From NCBI RefSeq assembly GCF_900324475.1, contig NZ_LT992502.1, positions 124,001 to 188,000 on the forward strand: a stretch of 64,000 nt of DNA. The letters are read 5' to 3'. This DNA comes from Enterobacter bugandensis. Its GTDB lineage: Bacteria; Pseudomonadota; Gammaproteobacteria; Enterobacterales; Enterobacteriaceae. Both the position numbers and the translations under genes were made by a program. Of this stretch, positions 39,216 to 49,931 are shown piece after piece. Below the pieces are notes generated by a model, which saw only the letters and a list, made by a program, of their open reading frames with translations, searched no databases and had not been told where the DNA came from. Numbering within the stretch: position 1 is the first letter of the stretch; every line of letters begins with the position of its first letter.

Positions 39216-40535
39216 TCAGGCCGCACGTTTATGCGGATTCACCGTGGGATTGGGTTCTGCTCCGGCATCACATTTCGCTGGCAACAGCAATGCCAGCAGC
39301 GCAGCCAGTGCCAGAGAAATCGCCAGGCAGTAAACTCCCGCGTCTTTGCTGTACAGCGTTATCAGTACGCCTACCGCATAAGGGCCGCAGAATCCGCCGA
39401 GGTTACCAAGCGCATTGATCACACCGCGCGCACCGCCTGCCATTTCGGCGCTAAACAGACGTGCAGGAATCGTCCAGAACACCCCAGCGGCGGACTGCAG
39501 GAAGAATCCGCAGCCGACCAACGCGGCATAGGCCAGCCAGGTGTCTGCCTTCAGCGCCACGGAGAGGAACATGCAAAGTGCGAAGCCAATCAGCGGCAGG
39601 GAGACAAACAGCTTGCGCTTGCCGGTGCGGTCAGAAAGCGTAGAGAACAGGAACATCCCCGCAATGGCACCGATGTAAGGCAGAATGGCGAGCACCCCGA
39701 CCTGGCCGATGCTGGTGTGCGTCAGCTCTTTCAGGATGGTGGGCAGCCAAAGGGTATAACCGTAAATCCCGGTCTGGTAGAAGAAGTTCAGGGCGATTAA
39801 TTGCCACATGGTTTTATCGGAAAGCACGGCGCTCAATGAGGCATTTTTCACCTCTTTTCCGGCGATGGCCTGCTGTTCAGCGGCCAGCGTTTGCACCAGA
39901 TAGTTTTTCTCGGCCTCTGAGATCCAGCGGGCTTCCTGCGGACGGTCGTAAACGGTGAACGCCCACAGCACCAGCACCACTATGGACATCAAACCTTCAA
40001 TGATAAAAAGCCAGCGCCAGTCGAGCGCGGTAATAATCCAGCCAGAAAGTGGCGCGGTGATGATCCCGGCAATCGGCACGAACATGATCACAATCGCGTT
40101 GGCGCGGCCACGTTCGGCATCCGGGAACCAGTTGCTTATCATCGTTAACACAACGGGCAGCATCCCGCCTTCCGCCACGCCGAGTAAGAAGCGCAGCACC
40201 AGCAACTGATACTGGTTAGTGACAATACCGGTCAGGACTGAGATGACTGCCCAGGCGACCAGGGACCAACCGATAAACTTCTTGCCGCTACCATGAACAG
40301 CAATCTTGCCGCCCGGAACCTGCAGGAACAGATAGCCGATAAAGAAGATCCCGCCTGCCAGGCCTGCCATGGTGGCGGAAATACCCAGTTCTTCATCCAT
40401 ACCTCCGGGCATCGCAAAGGCGATATTTACGCGGTCCATGTAAGAAATAATGCAGGCGATAAGAATAGGTGGAATGATTCTTAGCCAGCGCTGGCGCGGA
40501 ATATCCGCATGTAGAGCATTCGTTGAAATATTCAT
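39216..40535 (-). CDS. yiaX2: MFS permease YiaX2, L-ascorbate / diketogulonate uptake type
   Basis: A 439-residue permease of the anion:cation symporter (ACS) group, with about twelve membrane segments and the ACS mark SYMDRVNIAFAMPGG in the first segment. The Klebsiella yiaKLX1X2PQRS operon, needed for aerobic L-ascorbate use, has a permease of this kind in this position, whereas E. coli has the TRAP transporter yiaMNO. So this is most likely the uptake system for L-ascorbate or an oxidised product. It follows yiaX1 by 42 bp. Confidence 0.88.
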   Translation of the reverse strand: MNISTNALHADIPRQRWLRIIPPILIACIISYMDRVNIAFAMPGGMDEELGISATMAGLAGGIFFIGYLFLQVPGGKIAVHGSGKKFIGWSLVAWAVISVLTGIVTNQYQLLVLRFLLGVAEGGMLPVVLTMISNWFPDAERGRANAIVIMFVPIAGIITAPLSGWIITALDWRWLFIIEGLMSIVVLVLWAFTVYDRPQEARWISEAEKNYLVQTLAAEQQAIAGKEVKNASLSAVLSDKTMWQLIALNFFYQTGIYGYTLWLPTILKELTHTSIGQVGVLAILPYIGAIAGMFLFSTLSDRTGKRKLFVSLPLIGFALCMFLSVALKADTWLAYAALVGCGFFLQSAAGVFWTIPARLFSAEMAGGARGVINALGNLGGFCGPYAVGVLITLYSKDAGVYCLAISLALAALLALLLPAKCDAGAEPNPTVNPHKRAA

Positions 40536-40577
40536 AGTTAATGTCTCTGTGAATGTAATCGGAATATGTTTTTATTT

Positions 40578-41504
40578 TTATTGTGTCGCTTTTTTCATAG
40601 CGCTAATACCGTCACGCAAAATGGCGATGCGATGGCTGACATCAGCATTAGCATTTATTTCCAGTAATTTAATACCGGAGAATTTCAATGTTGCGGCGCT
40701 CGCCGCAGTAAAGAGTGATGTAGCCTGTTCAGTCGTCATTAAACTGTCGGCACAGAACGAAGAAAACGGCGCGTGCAGATCCTGCCACTCGCCATATTCG
40801 CCGCGTGTGGTGGTGCCAGAGAACATCAGCGCGCCCAATTTTCCGGCTTTACATGCGGCCTGAACGTGTTCAAGCGGAACGGTGGAATTACGGCCTTCAA
40901 TGGCCGACCGTGCCCAGTTGATGCAGACGCTGATGTCGGTTCCGTTTACCACCTCCAGCACCTGTTCTAAGGGTAAAAAACCTTTACGCGGTGCAGGTCC
41001 GGTCATGGCATCGCAGTGTTCCAGCACCAGATCGCAGGACCAGTTCCAGCTCACAATTTCGCGGATTGAGCGGGAGAATGCCTCGGTGGCCTGTTCGACG
41101 GATGCATTCCCGGCCTGCGGCGCCGCCTGCATCTCCAGGGCTATGACTTTTCCCGGAAAACGCACATTTACAGCGTCAATTTTCTGGAGCAGATGCCGGT
41201 AAAATTCAACGCATGCTTTACGTTGTTCTTCGTCTGCTGATGCCAGACCAAATGCGCCGTTCGTGCCACGACGGCGCATGGTTTCCATCACCGCCGTGAC
41301 CACGATTTGCCACTCGTCCGGCGTATGACGGAACAGCCACTCGTCACCGAAAGGATGAAGGTTTTCCAGGCAAGGTTGTTCCAGCCCGCGTATGTACGGT
41401 GTGTCGGAAAGTTCCCGCCAGAAGGATTGTTCTTCTTGTTCCCCTTTCTGGTGAAACGAGGGTGCGCAGGGGTACGCACCAATAATAAAACCGGTGTTGG
41501 TCAT
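40578..41504 (-). CDS. yiaX1: YiaX1, DUF4862-type protein of unknown function
   Basis: A 308-residue soluble protein without signal peptide or membrane segments. Its pattern suggests a TIM barrel: [11 protein letters not shown], then [10 protein letters not shown] with acidic and histidine residues, and [14 protein letters not shown]. It could be an isomerase or lactonase acting on ascorbate-derived acids, but no catalytic role is known to me. It sits between yiaL and yiaX2, as in the Klebsiella operon, and is absent from the K-12 locus. Name is by position and likeness, not by proven function. Confidence 0.8.
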   Translation of the reverse strand: MTNTGFIIGAYPCAPSFHQKGEQEEQSFWRELSDTPYIRGLEQPCLENLHPFGDEWLFRHTPDEWQIVVTAVMETMRRRGTNGAFGLASADEEQRKACVEFYRHLLQKIDAVNVRFPGKVIALEMQAAPQAGNASVEQATEAFSRSIREIVSWNWSCDLVLEHCDAMTGPAPRKGFLPLEQVLEVVNGTDISVCINWARSAIEGRNSTVPLEHVQAACKAGKLGALMFSGTTTRGEYGEWQDLHAPFSSFCADSLMTTEQATSLFTAASAATLKFSGIKLLEINANADVSHRIAILRDGISAMKKATQ

Positions 41505-41530
41505 TTCGCGTTCCTGTATTCGTCAGAAAA

Positions 41531-43007
<1,477 letters not shown>

Positions 43008-43231
43008 CCCTGTTCTCCTGTTTTTTAGGGGCAAGTGCGAATGCTTTTTTATCGTTAAATTTCACTATACGAAATCTGATTTCAAATATAGCGATCAATT
43101 TTTGTCAGATCAACGACATTCATGTTTTTCAAAAAGCATTAAAATCAACTGGTTGTGTTTTTTCTGTTGAGATCGTGAACTAAACCACACTTTGCGCTAC
43201 CATCAGGAGCGCGATAAAAAGGAGCGATTTG
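43008..43231. promoter_or_regulatory. divergent yiaK / yiaJ promoter region
   Basis: A 224-bp AT-rich spacer between the structural operon and its IclR-type regulator. This is where YiaJ would act in E. coli and Klebsiella. I see no single convincing operator or -35/-10 pair, so only the region is marked. Confidence 0.5.
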
Positions 43232-44050
43232 ATGAGCATGAAAGAGAGCGAAATAACGCAGGAAAAAGAGAGGCCAGCAGGCAGCCAGAGCCTGTTTCGC
43301 GGCCTGATGCTGATTGAGATCCTCAGCAACTACCCGAACGGGTGTCCGCTTGCGCATTTATCGGAACTGGCAGGTTTGAATAAGAGCACCGTCCACCGGT
43401 TACTCCAGGGACTGCAGTCGTGCGGGTACGTTACCCCGGCGCCAGCGGCGGGCAGCTATCGTTTGACCACTAAATTCATTGCTGTCGGGCAAAAGGCGCT
43501 GTCATCGCTCAACATTATTCACGTGGCGGCCCCGCATCTTGAGGCGCTGAACATTGCCACTGGCGAAACGGTGAACTTTTCCAGTCGGGAAGATGACCAC
43601 GCGATCCTAATTTATAAGCTCGAGCCGACAACCGGCATGCTGCGTACGCGTGCTTACATCGGCCAGCATATGCCGCTCTATTGTTCTGCAATGGGCAAGA
43701 TCTATATGGCCTTTGGTCATCAGGATTACGTGGCCAGCTACTGGCAAAGCCATCAGGAACAGATTCAACCGCTGACGCGCAATACCATCACTGAACTGAG
43801 TGCTATGTACGATGAGCTGGCGGAAATTCGCGATCGCAGCATGGCAATGGATAAAGAAGAGAACGAGCTGGGTGTCTCCTGTATCGCCGTGCCGGTGTTT
43901 GATATTCATGGTCGCGTGCCGTATGCGATCTCCATTTCGCTGTCGACGTCCCGCATGAAGCAAGTTGGCGAGAAAAACCTGCTCAAGCCTCTGCGCGAAA
44001 CGGCAGAGGCGATATCAAAAGAGCTGGGTTTTAACGTGCGTGAGGGGTAG
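43232..44050 (+). CDS. yiaJ: IclR-family transcriptional regulator YiaJ
   Basis: A 272-residue regulator with an N-terminal winged helix-turn-helix (HLSELAGLNKSTVHRLLQGL, about residues 45-65) and a C-terminal GAF-like effector domain (about residues 100-265, containing YCSAMGKIYMAFG). In E. coli and Klebsiella it represses the yiaK-S operon, with release by an ascorbate-derived signal. The ATG at 43232 follows GGAG by seven bases; a TTG one codon upstream is less likely. It converges on avtA, 4 bp apart. Confidence 0.95.
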   Translation: MSMKESEITQEKERPAGSQSLFRGLMLIEILSNYPNGCPLAHLSELAGLNKSTVHRLLQGLQSCGYVTPAPAAGSYRLTTKFIAVGQKALSSLNIIHVAAPHLEALNIATGETVNFSSREDDHAILIYKLEPTTGMLRTRAYIGQHMPLYCSAMGKIYMAFGHQDYVASYWQSHQEQIQPLTRNTITELSAMYDELAEIRDRSMAMDKEENELGVSCIAVPVFDIHGRVPYAISISLSTSRMKQVGEKNLLKPLRETAEAISKELGFNVREG

Positions 44051-44054
44051 CGTG

Positions 44055-45311
44055 TTACTGGCTGCCTTCGTGCCACGCTTTTTCAATTTCTTCGGCGAGA
44101 ATTTTGACGCCCGCTTCGATTTTTTCCGGATCGGGCACGTAGTTCATGCGCATGCACTGGTGCGTGTGCGGCCATGGCTTATCCAGACCCGGGAAGAAGT
44201 AATCGCCCGGCACCATCAGCACGCCACGCTTTTTCAGTCGCTGATAGAGCAGTTCTGTAGTGATCGGCAAATCCTTAAACCACAGCCACAGGAAAATCGC
44301 TCCTTCAGGTTTGTGGATCAGGCAGCGTTCTTCCGGTAAGTAGCGGCGAAGCGTCGCAATCGTCTCCTGAACGCGCTGGTAATAGAACGGTTTGATGACT
44401 TCATTAGACAGACGCAGCAGGTCGTTACGTTTGATCATTTCGCACATCATCGCCGGACCGATACCGCCTGGTGAAAGGCTGATAATGCCGTTCATATTGG
44501 TTATGGCGGTGATGATTTTCTCGTTGGCGATGATGATGCCGCAGCGGCTGCCCGGCAGACCCAGCTTGGAGAGGCTCATGCACAGGACAATGTTCGGGTT
44601 CCACAGCGGACGTGCTTCGCTGAAGATAATGCCCGGGAACGGCACGCCGTAGGCATTGTCGATCACCAGCGGGATGCCGTGCTGATTCGCCAGGACATCC
44701 AGCTTCATCAGTTCGTCGTCGGTAATCACGTTGCCCGTTGGGTTCGTCGGGCGCGATACGCAGATCATCCCCGTCTCTTCACCAATATGCAGGTGTTCAA
44801 AATCGACGTGATATTTGAACTGGCCTTCCGGCAGCAGCTCGATGTTCGGGCGCGCGGAGACGAACAGATCCTCTTCCAGGCCGGAATCAGCATAGCCGAT
44901 ATACTCCGGTGCCAGCGGGAACAGCACCTTTTTGGTGGTGCCGTCGGCACGACGCCCTGCGAAGAGGTTAAACAAGTAGAAAAACGCGCTCTGGCTGCCG
45001 TTTGTTAGTGCAATATTCTGTGGTTCGATATCCCAGCCCAGCTCTTCACGCAGCATTTTGGCAAGGAGAGTCAGTAGCTCGGTTTTACCCTGCGGACCGT
45101 CGTAATTGCAGAGCGCATCGGTCGCTTTGCCGTTTTCCAGCATCTGCGCGAGCAGCGTCTGGAAATAGGTTGTCATCTCCGGAATTTGCGCCGGGTTTCC
45201 GCCGCCGAGCATGATGGCACCCGGTGTGCGCAGCCCGTCGTTGAGGTCCTCCATCAGGCGAGTAATGCCTGAATGGCGGGTGAATTTGTCGCCAAAAAGT
45301 GAAAACGTCAT
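44055..45311 (-). CDS. avtA: valine-pyruvate aminotransferase
   Basis: A 417-residue PLP aminotransferase of fold type I that makes L-alanine and 2-ketoisovalerate from L-valine and pyruvate, one of the alanine-forming routes. The PLP lysine lies in CMSLSKLGLPGSRCG, and the NPTGN loop is present in RPTNPTGNVI. The start at 45311 (MTFSLFGDKFTRH) gives the E. coli length; the longer open frame to 45455 is dissimilar and rejected. No strong ribosome-binding site is visible. Upstream lies a long palindromic repeat and then malS. Confidence 0.95.
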   Translation of the reverse strand: MTFSLFGDKFTRHSGITRLMEDLNDGLRTPGAIMLGGGNPAQIPEMTTYFQTLLAQMLENGKATDALCNYDGPQGKTELLTLLAKMLREELGWDIEPQNIALTNGSQSAFFYLFNLFAGRRADGTTKKVLFPLAPEYIGYADSGLEEDLFVSARPNIELLPEGQFKYHVDFEHLHIGEETGMICVSRPTNPTGNVITDDELMKLDVLANQHGIPLVIDNAYGVPFPGIIFSEARPLWNPNIVLCMSLSKLGLPGSRCGIIIANEKIITAITNMNGIISLSPGGIGPAMMCEMIKRNDLLRLSNEVIKPFYYQRVQETIATLRRYLPEERCLIHKPEGAIFLWLWFKDLPITTELLYQRLKKRGVLMVPGDYFFPGLDKPWPHTHQCMRMNYVPDPEKIEAGVKILAEEIEKAWHEGSQ

Positions 45312-45454
45312 AGCAGGTGTTCTATCGAGCTTATTTTGAAAGTGGGTAACCATAACGCTAGCACTGTGCTGGTGCAAATCGGGAGATGTGGTCGGATTTG
45401 TTGTTTTGTATGGCGGAGTGGGATTTATGTAGTGAATAGTTCTGGTGGGTTTCA

Positions 45455-45504
45455 CCCCTCACCCCGGCCTTCTCCCCATGCGGGGAGAGGGCCGGGGTGA
45501 GGGG
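45455..45504. repeat. long palindromic repeat between malS and avtA, 23-bp stem
   Basis: CCCCTCACCCCGGCC plus TTCTCCCC (45455-45477) pairs with 45482-45504 over 23 bp with one G-T pair and loop ATGC. It is the most complete member of the CCCTCTCCCC / GGGGAGAGGG family in the window. No T run follows, so it is a mobile-type repeat that may act as an mRNA end or weak terminator. Confidence 0.85.
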
Positions 45505-45510
45505 GGATAA

Positions 45511-47541
45511 TTATTGATTACCCGCCCATACCACCATCACCTTATCGCCCTTGTGCTCGCGTACGAAGCCGTACCCCTCTTTCAGCGACAGCGTGGTTTG
45601 CTTGCCTTCACCGATCGCCGGATGGCGGGCGCGGAACTGGCCCAGCGTTTGCCAGTGGGCGACGGTTAAGGCCTGCTTGCCCGTCACGTCCTGCCAGTTC
45701 ATATCCGAGCGGGTACCCTGCAGCGGGTCAGACCCCGTCGGGCCAAACGGACGCTCGGATTCATCACCGTAATAGATTTGTACGCTGCCCGGTGCCAGCA
45801 GGAGCAGCTCCGCAGCGCGCTGGCGTCCTTCGCGGAACAGGCGTGTGTCATGGGAGGAGAGATAGCTCAGCACGTTGAAGCTTTGCAGCTTTTCCGCCAT
45901 TTGCTGCCAGGTGAGATCCATATCGGCCAGACAATCCACCGCTTTTGCCGCCTGCTCCTGATAATCAAAGTTGATCATCGCGTCGAAACCGTGGCGGTAA
46001 TAGTCGCTTTGCATCACTCCGTGGCCCCAGGACTCGCCGGTCATCCAGAACGGTGCGTTATCGAGCTTTTTGTCCGGGTTGGCCCCTTTCCACGCGGCCA
46101 GCGCCTGACTAGCCTGGTCCTTTAACTGCTGCCAGGCCGCAAGCTCGACGTGCTTCGCGGTATCCACCCGGAAACCGTCAATGCCGTAGTCGCGCACCCA
46201 CTGGCTGAGCCAGTGGGTGAGATAGTCGCGCGGGGTATATCCCGGGATGGCTTTCGCGTGGGTATCGGGCTTGTGCTGATAAAAGTTGGGTAATCCGGAA
46301 GGGGCGGTGGATTCCGTTTTCAGATCCGGTAGGAACGCCAGCGACATGGTTAAATCGTCGAAGCCGGGGTTGTCGTAATCACCAATGTCGGTGCGGATCC
46401 ATTTCTTGCCCCACCATTTTTCCCATGCGGCTTTGTCGCTAAAGTTGATGTAATCGTTGAAGCTATGCCAGCTTTGGCCCGCGCCCGGCTTCCAGTCCGT
46501 CCAGCGGTCGCCCAGGGTCTTTTTCAGCTCATCACCCTGCAGATACAGCGCGCCAAACTGGTACTCCTGCATGTCCGCAAGCGTCGCGTAGCCCGCGTGG
46601 TTCATGACGATATCGAACAGGATGCGAATGCCGCGCCTGTGCGCTTCATCAACAAGATGTCGCAGATCATCCTCGGTGCCCATGTTGGCATCGAGCTTCG
46701 TCCAGTCCTGGGTGTAGTAGCCGTGATAGGCATAGTGTGGGAAGTCCCCTTTGGTGCCACCGCCTACCCAGCCGTGGATCTGCTCAAGCGGGGAACTTAT
46801 CCAGAGCGCGTTCACCCCCAGCTGCTGTAAATAGTCGAGCCTGCTGGCGAGCCCTTTGAGATCGCCACCGTGGAAGGTGCCAATTTCCTGCATGCCGTCT
46901 TTGTGACGACCGTAGCTGTTGTCGTTGCCCGGGTCGCCATTCACAAAGCGGTCGGTCAGCACAAAATAGACGGTGGCGTTCTGCCAGCTAAACGGCGCTG
47001 GTTTGTCGGTTTCGGCGCGCTCAAGCAGCAGCAGGCCACCACTGCTGGCGTCTGGCTGCAGGGTTATGTTTCCGTTCTGCACCGTCGCGGTCTGTTTGCT
47101 GTAGAAATCACGCACCACGGTGCCTTCCGGGAAGGTATGGCTGACGTCCAGCGTCAGCGGTTTACCGTCCCACTTCGGGCACTGGCGGATAACGCTTGCA
47201 ACCGGCTGTTCTGCGGTGCTCTGAATTGTCAGCAGCAGAGTTGGCGTGCCGGATCGGGTATCAATCCGCATCTGGTATTCACCGTCGCGGAAAAGGCGCC
47301 ACTGCGGCGGAGACCCGTCGCAGGGCTTGAGCGACAGCATCTCATTGAGTTTTATCGCCTCCGAAGGCTGCCAGCACGTCTTGTCAAAACCCAGCGTCAG
47401 AGGACGCGTACCCTTCGTAAGCTTTGCCTGGCTGGTGAAAACCCCGGTGCCTTCGGCACGAAATGCGTTAAACCCCGGCGATGACCAGTCGGCATGTGCC
47501 AGAGCGGGTAACATCAGAAAAGCTAATGCGGTGCGTTTCAT
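45511..47541 (-). CDS. malS: periplasmic alpha-amylase MalS
   Basis: A 676-residue GH13 enzyme, exactly E. coli length, that cleaves maltodextrins in the periplasm. A signal peptide is present (MKRTALAFLMLPALAHA/D). The four GH13 regions are seen: DIVMNH, GFRVDTAKH with the nucleophile Asp, MTGESWGHG with the acid/base Glu, and LSSHDTR. The longer open frame to 47580 is rejected because the start at 47541 gives a normal signal peptide and follows AGGAAAATGG. The promoter region has MalT-like boxes. Confidence 0.96.
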   Translation of the reverse strand: MKRTALAFLMLPALAHADWSSPGFNAFRAEGTGVFTSQAKLTKGTRPLTLGFDKTCWQPSEAIKLNEMLSLKPCDGSPPQWRLFRDGEYQMRIDTRSGTPTLLLTIQSTAEQPVASVIRQCPKWDGKPLTLDVSHTFPEGTVVRDFYSKQTATVQNGNITLQPDASSGGLLLLERAETDKPAPFSWQNATVYFVLTDRFVNGDPGNDNSYGRHKDGMQEIGTFHGGDLKGLASRLDYLQQLGVNALWISSPLEQIHGWVGGGTKGDFPHYAYHGYYTQDWTKLDANMGTEDDLRHLVDEAHRRGIRILFDIVMNHAGYATLADMQEYQFGALYLQGDELKKTLGDRWTDWKPGAGQSWHSFNDYINFSDKAAWEKWWGKKWIRTDIGDYDNPGFDDLTMSLAFLPDLKTESTAPSGLPNFYQHKPDTHAKAIPGYTPRDYLTHWLSQWVRDYGIDGFRVDTAKHVELAAWQQLKDQASQALAAWKGANPDKKLDNAPFWMTGESWGHGVMQSDYYRHGFDAMINFDYQEQAAKAVDCLADMDLTWQQMAEKLQSFNVLSYLSSHDTRLFREGRQRAAELLLLAPGSVQIYYGDESERPFGPTGSDPLQGTRSDMNWQDVTGKQALTVAHWQTLGQFRARHPAIGEGKQTTLSLKEGYGFVREHKGDKVMVVWAGNQ

Positions 47542-47597
47542 TCCATTTTCCTGTCGCGGCATTTTTGACCAGTGTGCCATCAGGTTGTGGTTAAAAA

Positions 47598-47641
47598 CTC
47601 ATCCTCCATCGCTTTCTGTCGGGAGGATCTGTGAGGATGAG
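47598..47641. promoter_or_regulatory. candidate MalT boxes upstream of malS
   Basis: CTCATCCTC (47598-47606) and GAGGATGAG (47633-47641) are a perfect 9-bp inverted repeat, with a further GGGAGGAT (47621-47628) between. These resemble the GGATGA core of MalT sites, and malS is MalT-controlled in E. coli. The pair is about 60-100 bp before the malS start, a suitable distance for activation. Confidence 0.55.
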
Positions 47642-47855
47642 TGATCCCGCGCGAAATGAGACAGTTATCTGCGATATCGCACACATTTTTTCAGGAATGA
47701 TGTTTTTATGAGCAAGTTTCAGGTGACATAGTTTCGGATTTGGACTATTTCTATACGTGCTCTTGAAGTCTATTTTTGATATGATTTGAGATTCCGCTCT
47801 CAAATTTGTGAAAAAAATAAGGTGTTGGGATGATTACATCCGACCAGGAGACCTA

Positions 47856-48680
47856 ATGATATCGACTCCCATTCGACGATATGGGGCCGCGATACTCATG
47901 TTACTCACCACGACATTTTCGGGTGGGGTGCTTGCGAAGACGCACACGGATACAACGAGTAAGAAAGCCCACGTAATAAAGACGACAAGTAGTAAGGTTA
48001 GCAGTAAACAAGAGTATTCTCGCAATAGTGCAAAGAGTAGTTCACTTCCTGATTTGCGAAAATACCCTTCCGGAACACCAAGAAAAAAAGCGTTTCTCCG
48101 GACGGTAATGCCTTACATAACAAGTCAAAATGCCGCGATTACGGCGGATCGTAACTGGTTAATTTCAAAACAGTACGATAGCCGCTGGTCGCCGTCTGAA
48201 CGCGCGCGTCTGAAAGACATCACGAAGCGCTACAAACTGAGCTGGAACGGTAACACGCGTCGCGTACCGTGGAATGCTCTCCTTGAGCGTGTGGACATTA
48301 TCCCAGGCAGCATGGTAGCGACCATGGCAGCAGCCGAAAGCGGCTGGGGAACCTCTAAGCTGGCGCGTAATAACAACAACCTGTTCGGCATGAAATGTGC
48401 GAAAGGGCGTTGTACGAATGCGCCTGGCAAGGTGAAAGGCTATTCGCAGTTTGAATCTGTGAAAGATTCCGTGAACGCCTATGTGGTGAATCTGAACACG
48501 CACCCGGCCTACTCATCGTTCCGTAAATCACGCGCTCAGCTGCGTAAAGCGGACCAGGAAGTGACGGCCAGTACGATGATCCACAAGCTGAAAGGTTATT
48601 CGACGAAGGGACAGAGCTATAACAACTATCTGTTTGCTATGTACCAGGATAACCAGCGCTTAATCGCCGCCCATATGTAA
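47856..48680 (+). CDS. bax: Bax, glucosaminidase-domain protein
   Basis: A 274-residue exported protein. A signal sequence (MISTPIRRYGAAILMLL, cleavage near GVLAK) is followed by a Ser/Thr/Lys-rich linker (about residues 30-75) and a FlgJ/GH73-like N-acetylglucosaminidase domain with the catalytic glutamate in AAAESGWGTSKLARN and the NNLFGMKC motif. It probably cuts peptidoglycan, though its role in E. coli is not settled. The start at 47856 follows AGGAG; the extension to 47808 is not supported. It converges with xylR and shares a terminator. Confidence 0.92.
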   Translation: MISTPIRRYGAAILMLLTTTFSGGVLAKTHTDTTSKKAHVIKTTSSKVSSKQEYSRNSAKSSSLPDLRKYPSGTPRKKAFLRTVMPYITSQNAAITADRNWLISKQYDSRWSPSERARLKDITKRYKLSWNGNTRRVPWNALLERVDIIPGSMVATMAAAESGWGTSKLARNNNNLFGMKCAKGRCTNAPGKVKGYSQFESVKDSVNAYVVNLNTHPAYSSFRKSRAQLRKADQEVTASTMIHKLKGYSTKGQSYNNYLFAMYQDNQRLIAAHM

Positions 48681-48683
48681 TCT

Positions 48684-48718
48684 CAAAAAAACGCCTTCCA
48701 CTGGAAGGCGTTTTCTTT
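48684..48718. terminator. bidirectional terminator between bax and xylR
   Basis: AACGCCTTCC (48690-48699) and GGAAGGCGTT (48703-48712) form a perfect 10-bp stem with loop ACT, with an A run on the left and a T-rich run on the right. It serves the convergent genes bax (plus) and xylR (minus). Confidence 0.92.
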
Positions 48719-48719
48719 T

Positions 48720-49898
48720 CTAGATCAGCACCTCGCTGTGGCGATCCCGGTACTCTTTCGGCGTGGTGTCATACTCTTTGCGAAACACCGAATAGAAATA
48801 CTGCAGCGAAGGATAGCCGCACATCTGCGAGATTTCGTTGATCGACAGTGACGTAGAGACAAGCAGGCTGCGGGCCTTCTCCAGCTTCTCCGCATGGATG
48901 ACGGCATGAATGGTTTCGCCCACCTCTTCTTTGAAGCGCTTCTCCAGATTCGAACGCGAAATGCCCACCGAATCCAGCACCTGATCGACCTTAATCCCTT
49001 TGCAGGCGTGGTTGCGGATATAGTGCATGGCCTGAATGACGGCCGGGTCGCTTAGGGAGCGATAATCGGTTGAGCGACGCTCAACGACGCGGACGGGGGG
49101 AACCAGCAGGCGCTGAAGCGGCAGAGCCTCTTTATCCAGCAGACGGTGCAACAGCTTTGCTGCCTGATAGCCCATCTGACGTGTGCCCTGTGCTACGGAG
49201 GAGAGCGCCACGCGGGACAGGTAGCGGGTCAGTTCTTCGTTATCAATGCCAATCACGCACAGTTTTTCGGGCACCGGGATATGCAAATGTTCGCAGACCT
49301 GCAGTACGTGTCGGGCCCGGGCGTCCGTAACGGCAATAATGCCGGTTTGCGGTGGCAGCGTTTGCAGCCAGTCCGCCAGGCGGTTTTGCGCGTGCTGCCA
49401 GTTTTCCGGTGCGGTTTCCAGCCCCTGATAGACCACGCCGCGGTACTTCTCCTGTGCGACCAGCTGGCAAAACGCATGTTCACGCTCCACGGCCCAGCGC
49501 TTGCCGCTGGTGGCGGGTAAACCATAAAACGCGAAGCGATGGACGCCTTTCTCCTTTAAATGGAGAAAGGCGGCCTCGACCAGGGCATGGTTATCGGTGG
49601 CGATGTAGTGGACCGGCGGGTAGTGTTCGGGTGAATGATACGAGCCGCCGACGCCCACAATCGGCACGTCGACGTCGGTTAGCAGCTGCTCGATGATGGG
49701 ATCGTCATAGTCGGCGATGACGCCATCACCCAGCCAGTCTTTGATGTTCTCCAGACGGGTGCGGAAATCTTCTTCAATAAAAATATCCCATTCGGATTGC
49801 GACGCCTGCAAATATTCACCCACGCCTTCTACCACCTGACGGTCGTAGGCTTTGTTGGCATTGAATAACAACGTAATGCGGTGACGCTTTTCAAACAT
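48720..49898 (-). CDS. xylR: xylose operon activator XylR
   Basis: A 392-residue AraC-family activator. The N-terminal two thirds (about residues 1-280) resemble a LacI-type sugar-binding domain that senses D-xylose. The C-terminal AraC domain binds DNA (HTH regions around GIKVDQVLDSVGISRSNLEK and LSINEISQMCGYPSLQYFYS). It activates the divergent xylFGH and xylAB promoters. It follows xylH by 33 bp on the same strand, ends at the shared terminator, and has the same length as in E. coli. Confidence 0.97.
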   Translation of the reverse strand: MFEKRHRITLLFNANKAYDRQVVEGVGEYLQASQSEWDIFIEEDFRTRLENIKDWLGDGVIADYDDPIIEQLLTDVDVPIVGVGGSYHSPEHYPPVHYIATDNHALVEAAFLHLKEKGVHRFAFYGLPATSGKRWAVEREHAFCQLVAQEKYRGVVYQGLETAPENWQHAQNRLADWLQTLPPQTGIIAVTDARARHVLQVCEHLHIPVPEKLCVIGIDNEELTRYLSRVALSSVAQGTRQMGYQAAKLLHRLLDKEALPLQRLLVPPVRVVERRSTDYRSLSDPAVIQAMHYIRNHACKGIKVDQVLDSVGISRSNLEKRFKEEVGETIHAVIHAEKLEKARSLLVSTSLSINEISQMCGYPSLQYFYSVFRKEYDTTPKEYRDRHSEVLI

Positions 49899-49931
49899 GG
49901 CTCGCTTCCCAATTAAGTCACAATGCGGTTA

